A stretch of 64,000 nt of DNA from contig JALGQZ010000011.1 in NCBI GenBank assembly GCA_023105745.1, positions 26,617,975 to 26,681,974 on the forward strand, given 5' to 3'. Under the pieces are notes generated by a model. The model saw nothing but the letters and a program-made list of their open reading frames with translations. It was not told the origin of the DNA and did no database searches. Shown piece after piece: positions 56,839-64,000 of this stretch (positions are counted from its first letter, which is position 1; every line of letters starts with the position of its first letter). The position numbers and the translations under genes were made by a program. This DNA is from Austropuccinia psidii. Its lineage: Eukaryota; Basidiomycota; Pucciniomycetes; Pucciniales; Sphaerophragmiaceae.

Positions 56839-59800
56839 ATGTCAACCCCTCCACAACCACGTTGCATTGGGATGATTAATATTTGTATTCAAGTAAATGG
56901 TGATATAAACTTAAATTCTGATAATTACAGCTTAGCTTCTTGGATTATCCTATGGCACAAGCAACACAACATATTTTTATATCTCCCCAATTACCAGCAT
57001 GCTATTGCCTCTCTCCCTGGAGCCCTTTCCGAAACGTTGATACCATTCCTTCGGGCACCACAAACCTTCATGCAATGTGGTCCTGGTGGGGCATGGAATG
57101 AAAATTGCCAAACTAATCCTACTAAAACATTCTTTTTTGAGGGAGTATTTATGACTGATCCCAATGATCCTTCCTCATCTCAGAAACCCAATCTAGCGTT
57201 GATGTTCTTCACATGGTATCCAAACATTATATTCATAATTGAAAGCTTTCAAACACAATATTTTAAGCTTGAAATGCCCAAAGAATATGACTGTAATACT
57301 TATAGTCAATGTCAACTCTTTACTCCCACATTTCCCACTTCAAAATCAATGCCAGCTTCATATCATGCTCTCTTTTCATTGAATTCCAAGCAAAAACTGA
57401 TAAAATTACCCAGTGGATCAGACCTCCCCATGATGACCCCGCCCCATTCAATGATTCAAACCCCCCTCCTCCCTCATCAAAAGACCAGACTAGCTTTTCT
57501 CTGGGATTGAGAAATCCCCAATGGACAATCAGCCCATACATTTGGGGCCACCTCACCCCCTGGATCCACTTTTCTTGCCAGGCACATAATTACAAACAAG
57601 GTCATCAGCTCATTTAAATCCCTTTTGAACAATACCCCTCTTGCAGGACTGCTCACAGATGATATGGAATTAGGTAAAACCATTCAGGCCATTGCTCTAA
57701 CTGGTACCTCCAAGGCGCGGCTAATTACAAACCCCCATTGCTCCACACCCACCATTATCATCTGACCCCCTTGCTTAATTACCAGCTGGCAATCAGAAAT
57801 ATCCAAGCATGCTCAGGCTGGAGGGCTGAAAGCCAAAATCTACCATGGTCCCACTTGTCAATCATTATGCGAGGCCAACATCTTAAAATGTGATATCATC
57901 ATCACTTCTTACAATACTATCACCCAGGAATTTAAACAAACCCATACCTCTACATCATTCATTCTCAAAATCAATTGGCATTGTATAACCTTGGATTGAG
58001 CACAGTGAGTGTCTGATCTTTAAATAATTAAAATTACCTTTTATATCCAATAATCCTTCCCCCATTTTATAACTATATTTTCTCTCAATACACTGCCACT
58101 TACTGTGCCATTAATGGCCTCCTATCAACCCATCAAATATGTTTAACGGGCACACCTATTCACAACACCATTTATGACCTTTTGGGCATAATATCAGTCA
58201 TCACCCAACCCCAAAGCTCAGATCCAGATAACTGGTCTCCATTCTTCCTGCGTAGTCTTTCCAAAGGTTGCAATGATATTTTGCATTTGGAATTGCGGCA
58301 TTTAAGTTTGCACCACACCAAAACCACACATCTCAAATCCCTTCCCACCATTAGCAATCATTATGAACTGCTCCCACTCAACCCAAAAATGCAGAAAGAA
58401 TCTTCCACATTATACAAAGAATTCCTATCATCCAAAAGCAAAGGACTGGGAGATTTTTTCAGAAATATTAATAAGCTGAAAATATGTTGTAACCCTCACA
58501 TCATTCTTAACAACACAATTGTGGATGCGGGGTTGGAAGACCACAAGGGCAGGAGAACTCAGGATAGCTCCTCAACAATCACATGAACTCTTGTGGATGT
58601 GGAAAAATGCATGATGAGTAGTAAAATTGCACACCTCCTAAAAAGCTTACTGAAGAAAAAAAATCAAAAGGTGGTCCATGTCACAGAGGCTCTTGGACAG
58701 AAATACAAGAGTGGCCTGGCACTCAGCAATCAGGGAACTCACTTGGAAGACTCCAAAGAATAAAGAGTAAAAATAATAAGAAGGAATTCCTCTAAAAGAT
58801 ATGCAGGTACAAGATGAGATGCAAAAGAGGAAAAGGAAGCCAAATGGCCAAAGAGCCAACCAAGTAAGTCCTTAATTACTGTTTCAACCTGCCAAAAATG
58901 AATAATGGAATTAGTAAGGATATGACCACCAAATATCCATTGACAAGCGAAGAAAGAGAAAGAGAAAGGTGCTAAATGACTGACTTAATAATATCAATAT
59001 TTGCTTAACTAAAATGAAAAGAAAATAAAGATAAAATAAAATCAAAGTATATTAATTAACTGGGGAAAACCCCCCAGGGTGGAAAGGGTAGCCGGTATAT
59101 GTGAAAAGCTGGGAGCTTGAGTTCTTCAGGCTGAAAACTGATCTGTATTGATCCTTGAGGCTGTATTGATTGTTTTCGGAATTGATACAGCTGGCTAATA
59201 TTGAAATTGAATTGGGTTGAATTAATTTCCCATGCTTGAAAATGAAATACAGCCCTTGATGGATCCAGGCTGTATTGAAATAAATCTGGTTTCCAAGATG
59301 GATTGAGTGGAGATTTGACACTTGACAACTTCTTTTGGCACTGCCTCTTGAATACACCTTGAGAATGAATTGACAGTATTCCCTTGGAAGGAATACTTGG
59401 AGTGAGAATAACCAATGACTGCTTGATGGCGTCATTGGTATTTGAGGTTTTGACACTTGCCCTTGAGCCTTGATGAATCCTCTTGATGACATGACTGGAT
59501 GGCCTGATGGAAAGTTGAAATAACCAGATGATATTGCCGCCAGTGGATTGCTGCTGAAAAAAGATGCATAATGGTGTATAACACCATATATGGCATTTTG
59601 GTTATTGGAGGTTGAAAATGGCCATAAGTCTTTAGATATGACGCAAGGAGGATATTGGTGAAGATTGGTTTTGGAGGGCTTCAGAGGTGTCAGAGTGTCT
59701 TTTGAGGTATTTGGCCATTTTTGGGCTTTTGGCCAAATACAGCTCATACAGTCTTAAAACTGTATTTGCGCAAAGTGCGCAAAAATGCACAAAAGTGCGC

Positions 59801-60605
59801 AAATGCGGAGAAACTGTATTTAAATCCAAATACAGCTTCTTGGGCTGTATCTCCCCTGTTGACTGGGAAATACCAAAATTTCCCAAAAGGTAGAGAAAGG
59901 CCAGGAAAGGCCTGATGATGGTGAAGGGCCCAAGTTGGGCCCAGATGATGAAATGGCAATAAAAGGCCAAATGAGGTGAGATGGCCAATTTGGCCAATGA
60001 TATATGGATATGGCCAAATTGCCATATATTGGACGTGGCATGGATATGCCATATTGAAGTCCAAGGGGATTAATTGCCATGGCTTTGACAGTCCAACCAA
60101 ATCGGTAGTTTATAGGCAATGGACCTAGTTCCTTGATTTGTGAGTTAATTCTAATATGCAGCCATTCCCAATTCAATCCATCTGACCTTTTTTTATGGTA
60201 GAATTGGTATTGCACTTACCCATCACTCTATCCTTTCAGCACGAATTGATGGAACAATTACAACCCAAACGCAGGAGAAGGCCATGGAGAGTTTCTTCAA
60301 TAATCCGGAATGTGAAGTACTCATTGCATCCATCGCCGCAGCTGGAACAGGCGTCAATATAACTTGCGCTAATATGGTCTATTTAATGGTGAGGGGACCC
60401 CAAAAACTCTACTGTGTATTTTGGACACTGAAATCCACATTTCCAGGAGCCCAATTGGAACCCAGCCATTGAGGCTCAGGCTGTTGATTGACTCCATCAT
60501 ATTGGCCAACAACGGCCTGTGAAGCTCACTCACTATATCACTCCCCATTCAGTTGAGGTCAACATGCGGAAGGTACCTTTCAAGCTCATCTTTGCCGTTG
60601 ATTGT
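56839..60605 (+). pseudogene. SNF2-family (Rad5/Rad16-like) helicase relic interrupted by a solo LTR
   Basis: The N-terminal part is open at 56839-57510 (MSTPPQPRCIGMIN ... FLRAPQTFMQCGPGGAW). The ATPase follows: motif I with the second Gly of MGLGKT changed to Glu (DDMELGKT, about 57660-57680), ITSWQSEISKH, IIITSYNTI, and motif II with a stop in place of the first Glu (LD*AQ, TGA at 57997-57999). After a donor-like GTGAGT come motif III (LTGTPIHNT, about 58143) and a linker to 58586. The second lobe resumes at about 60195 (GIALTHHSI), with motif V (IASIAAAGTGVNIT). An intact-looking 58-nt intron (60389-60446) rejoins YLM to EPNWNPAIEAQ. Motif VI is broken (VD*LHHIGQ, TGA at 60489-60491). A solo family B LTR splits the gene at 58678. 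Such enzymes use ATP to translocate on DNA and remodel chromatin or repair complexes. Similar sequences are multicopy in this fungus. Confidence 0.85.
58679..60090 (-). repeat. Solo family B LTR in the SNF2 relic
   Basis: 1412 bp, TGTCACAGAGGCTC...GGCTTTGACA, flanked by the pentamer GTCCA at 58674-58678 and 60091-60095. It is co-linear with 14721-16152. It carries the GCGCAAA array (59766-59807, four units, one of them decayed) and numerous TGGCCA words, plus CAAATACAG repeats not seen in the other two copies. Open frames inside (up to 231 codons on the minus strand) are LTR sequence. Confidence 0.94.
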
Positions 60606-60913
60606 ATTACTATTCTGAAATCTTTCTTTACGGGAGTCCCATATTCAAATAACCCATAGGTCCAAGAAAAGAAAAACTCATTAACCACTTGAGCCTTCCT
60701 GATATTATCTAATTTGTGTTTGACAAAGATGATAATTTCTTTTTAACCCGTCACAGGTCCACAATCATGAACACATGAGCTGGATAGAACTTCTTCAATA
60801 TTTCCTCCATGAAAATGAGCAATAGAGTATTATTTCAAAGGGAGACGGTGATACATTCCAATTCATATGATTTCTATTCGAACATATTTAGCCAGTAGTT
60901 GCATCTTTAAGAA
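60606..60913. other. Tail of the SNF2 relic region, no further motif
   Basis: After the last readable helicase sequence (KVPFKLIFAVDC) there is about 300 bases of mixed sequence with no motif, up to the family C LTR at 60914. Confidence 0.4.
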
Positions 60914-62139
60914 TGTCAGCCTGTGACTCAAAACCAGAGCACAAGCATGACAGCCAAAATACCATAAACCAATGGTATAGCCAAGATACCACCAAAACAT
61001 GGAGCTGAGCCAAATAAGCTCAAAAAGTATCAAAAGAAAGAGGAAACTCACCTCTTTCTGAAAATATAAGTCCCATGACCATAGGACAAGGAATAACAAA
61101 GTTATTCCTGCTCAAAGTTATTGCTGAGCATAAACCTTAATTTTCACCTCTCATCTAAACTCCAGAAGGAAAGGCTTAACCCCATCAAATGGGTACTCAG
61201 AGTGAAGCTCTAAGCCAGGTCTATCCAATGGTACCAGCCAAACTGAGATACTATCAATATCACTGGAGTTATGGTCAATTTCAGGCCAAATAAGGGTGAA
61301 CAAAACATTCACCTCTAATCTAACTTCTACAGTTTTAGTGTGAGATACTTGAAGTGGGTTCTTTTTGGAAAGAGCACAATCAAGGCTATCTGATGTTGTC
61401 ATCCATTTTCCCATATCTCAACTATAACAGAAGTTATGGGGCAAATAAGCTCAATACAGCTTTTTGCCTATACCACACAAATGTACAAAACTCTTGTACA
61501 TGAGATACCTTTGCTGTATTTAAGGATACCGATATCAAATGAGGTACTATTGTATAGAGCACATACAGGGCTACACACTGAACCAATTTTGAGGTTGATA
61601 TCTTAAGAATTGACAAAGCTACGGCTGTTTTAAAGTCAGATTCCCACCTGCGGTCATATACAGCCTTACCATGGGATAATATCCCATAACCATGAATATG
61701 AGGTGTCAAATAGACAAAGAAGCTTGTTTTTACTTCAATACCTCATATGTCAGTCAATACTGGTGTCCCATACAGTTTCTGTACAGCATTCTACATGTCA
61801 TACACGTTAGAATCAGGCTGTGAGCTCCCCAAATGAAAATTTTCACCCTGTATTGGTGAAAACTGCCCAGATGTGGTTTCAAAACCACATCTGAGCCCAA
61901 TAAAGGTTATGCAGGCTGTTTGTAAACCACAAGCCAGTCCTAGAGAGTGAAAAATCTTCACTTCCTCTACATGGAAAGGTATAGCACCCTTTCCACCCCA
62001 TTTCACAATAAAAAGGAGGCTTTTCACAGCCAGAATTGCTTCCTCATCCTGATCTTGAATACCCTACGTAGTAAATTGTCAAAAGCAATTTTACTCTTGG
62101 GTAATAATCAGGTATAATTATAATTTTAATTATTGTAGC
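60914..62139 (+). repeat. Family C LTR, truncated by a second family C insertion
   Basis: Starts TGTCAGCCTGTGACTC and follows the family C LTR to '...taattattgtag', about 200 bases short of its end. There the next LTR begins. The missing part may lie beyond the window if the second element is inserted here. It retains the 91-codon LTR frame (61434-61709, minus strand) and an 87-codon frame (61151-61414). Confidence 0.88.
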
Positions 62140-63549
62140 TGTCAGCCTGTGACTCAAAACCAGAGCACAAGCATGACAGCCAAAATACCATAAACCAATG
62201 GTATAGCCAAGATACCACCAAAACATGGAACTGAGCCAAATCAGCTCAGAAGGTATCAAAAGAAGGAGGACACTCACCGCTTTCTGAAAATATAAGTCCC
62301 ATCACCATATACAAGACATAACAAAGTTATTGCTGAGCATAAACCTTAATTTTCACCTCTCATCTAAAATCTAGAAGGAGAGGCTTAACCCTATCAAATG
62401 GGTATTCAAAATAAAGCTCTAACCCAGGGCTATCCAATGGTACAAGCCAAACTGAGCTAGCACCAATATTACTGGAGTTATGGTCAATTTCAGGCCAAAT
62501 AAGGGTGAAAAAAACATTCACCTCCCATCTAACTTCTACAGTTTTAGTTTGAGATACTTGAAGTGGGGTCTTTTGGGAAAGAGCACAATCAGGACTATCT
62601 GATGGTGTCATCCATTTCCACATAGCTCAACTAGAACGAAATTTATGGGGCAAATAAGCTCAATACAGCTTTTTGCCTATACCACACAAATGTACAAAAC
62701 TCTTGTACATGGGATACCTTTGCTGTATTTAAGGATACCGATATCAAATGAGGTACTATTGTATAGAGCACATACAGGGCTACACACTGAACCAATTTTG
62801 AGGTTTATATCTCAAGAATTGACAAAGTTATGGCTGTTGTAAGGTCATATTCCCACCTGCTGTCATATACAGCCTTACCATGGGATAATATCCCATAACC
62901 ATGAATATGAGGTTTCAAATAGACAAAGAAGCTTGTTTTTACTTCAATACCTCTTATTTCAGTCAATACTGGGGTCCCATACAGCTTCTGTACAGCATTC
63001 TACACATCATACACGTCAGAATCAGGCTGTGAGGTCCCCAAATGAAAATATTCACCCTGTATTGGTGAAAACTGCCCAGATATGGTTTCAAAACCACATC
63101 TGAGCCCAATACAGGCTATACAGGATGTTTTCAAACCACAAGACAGTACTAGAGAGTGAAAAAATATTCACTTCTTCTATGTGGAAAGGTCTAGCACCCT
63201 TTCCACCCCATTTCAGGATAAAAAAGAGGCTTTTCACAGCCAGAATTGTTTCCTCATCCTGCTCTTAAATATCCTACATAGTAAACTGTCCAAAACATTT
63301 TACTCTTGGGTAATAATCAGGGTATAATTATAATCTTACTTATTGTAGTTCTTATTATAGTAATCCAACTGGTAAGACTGCATCCAGGGTTCTCAATAGA
63401 GCTCACCACCACTATTTTTCAATAGTAGAACCCTTTTATTATATTATAAGGTATTAAACCTCTTTTTTTAAAATTATTTCCACGTGTCACAGTCATAGTT
63501 CTAGTTATAAATAGCCTAATTAATGCTTCAACATAGACTCCAGCTGACA
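62140..63549 (+). repeat. 5' LTR of a plus-strand family C element
   Basis: 1410 bp, TGTCAGCCTG...GACTCCAGCTGACA, followed directly by a primer-binding-site-like sequence and the family C leader. It is therefore a 5' LTR and not a solo LTR. The 91-codon LTR frame is interrupted in this copy; the 87-codon frame (62360-62623) is open. Confidence 0.9.
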
Positions 63550-64000
63550 TTTTGCGGGCCTGGCCATTTTTTAAACCTTTTTTGGACCCTTCTAAGTGAG
63601 GTTTTCTCTTATTTCTCACTTTCTGGAATTTTTTTATTCTTTTTAGGTGTAATATTTCTTAAAAATATATATATTATATATATATATTTCTTTTTTGGTA
63701 CATATACCACTCTTATATCCATATTTTAAGAGTACCTGTCACATGGCTAATAACCACAAGACCCTTATTTTTGGCATGCTTTACATACAAAAACACTTAA
63801 GCCATTAATACAGTCTCATTTTTTAATTAAAATAAGACACCTCATACTGATAAACCAACAGTTGAGGCGTGGTTGGACATATTGTTAACTCAATTTCCCT
63901 GTTACACACCACCTTTTGACAGTTTACACTTGCTAAATACAAGTTATTCTGTGGGATATTGGTATACAAACAGTATAACAAATATCAGTAAGCTGTATTT
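63550..64000 (+). mobile_element. Leader of a plus-strand family C element, cut by the window end
   Basis: Begins TTTTGCGGGCCTGGCC, where TGGGGGCCTGGC is expected for the primer-binding site (one change in the critical TGG). It then matches the reverse complement of 48343-47890, including the AT dinucleotide tract (63665-63690) and 'gttgaggcgtggttggaca'. The start of the upstream ORF (MELLIQ in element C) would lie just beyond the end of the window. Confidence 0.85.

Noticed and set aside
59052..59997. 231-codon minus-strand open frame and neighbours
   Set aside because: Entirely within the solo family B LTR, defined by its GTCCA duplication; no domain, and not conserved in the sister LTRs.
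56839..60605. Repeat-induced point mutation as the cause of the stops in the SNF2 relic
   Set aside because: One stop (60489-60491) fits CGA to TGA, but others (for example at 57997) and those in element A (GAG to TAG, GGA to TGA) are not C-to-T transitions, so no general RIP signature is shown.
1..64000. CRISPR arrays, rRNA, tRNA genes, bacterial-type operons
   Set aside because: Looked for and not seen. Repeats are LTRs and minisatellites, coding style is fungal with introns, and no cloverleaf was recognised by eye.

Overview
The window is a retrotransposon-dominated stretch of a fungal nuclear genome. The family-level matches are recognised by eye: Ty3/Gypsy chromoviruses with rust-type polyproteins, a rust-type Tet-like 2OG-Fe(II) oxygenase remnant, and C-rich and 'PVQASDNSH'-type minisatellites. 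Together they point to a rust fungus (Pucciniales), most likely Austropuccinia psidii or a close relative. No intact host gene, rRNA, tRNA or CRISPR array is visible. Bases 1-49,771 are mostly AT-rich, CpG-poor repeats. From 49,777 to about 60,900 the sequence is more GC-balanced and holds decayed multi-copy gene relics.

Three LTR-retrotransposon families are defined here. Family A has LTRs of about 1.83 kb (TGTGAGCC...CCTTACA). Family B has LTRs of about 1.41-1.43 kb (TGTCACAACC...CTGTGACA). Family C has LTRs of about 1.37-1.43 kb (TGTCAGCCTG...CAGCTGACA). Layout: 463-2590 is a 5'-truncated A pol, followed by an inverted pair of A-LTR pieces (2611-3422). 5420-6003 is a diverged copy of an unrecognised gene segment. 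6006-7823 is an A LTR that cuts into the 3' LTR of a decayed B element (7824-16152, minus strand). 17356-30150 is a solo C LTR (TSD TTTCT) split by a nearly intact A element (17907-29328, minus strand, TSD TGTAT). 31117-33464 is a decayed A-related gag/protease, with a truncated A LTR at 33465-34498. 34851-35340 is a C-rich minisatellite. 36120-38206 is an unrecognised gene relic. 38213-49771 is a full-length but degenerate C element (minus strand, TSD GATGA), itself carrying an 1887-bp TGTGG...CCACA insertion with a 4-bp TSD.

To the right lie a Tet-like oxygenase relic (about 50.4-51.8 kb), a 38/40-bp minisatellite (52.0-52.5 kb), a Zn-cluster-like multi-exon gene relic on the minus strand (52.9-54.2 kb), and a SNF2-family helicase relic on the plus strand (56.8-60.6 kb) interrupted by a solo B LTR (TSD GTCCA). 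The window ends in a second, plus-strand C element (LTR 62140-63549, leader running off the edge) abutting an older partial C LTR (60914-62139).

The most interesting signal is shared by elements A and C. Each has a candidate intron of exactly 68 nt just before the coding region, and the polyprotein start codon lies inside it, at intron position 50 (A) or 49 (C). Immediately downstream, two different reading frames stay open together for about 560-640 bp. In C, splicing joins an upstream 149-codon ORF precisely to the second frame. This suggests that splicing chooses between an accessory or Gag-like protein and the Gag-Pol polyprotein.
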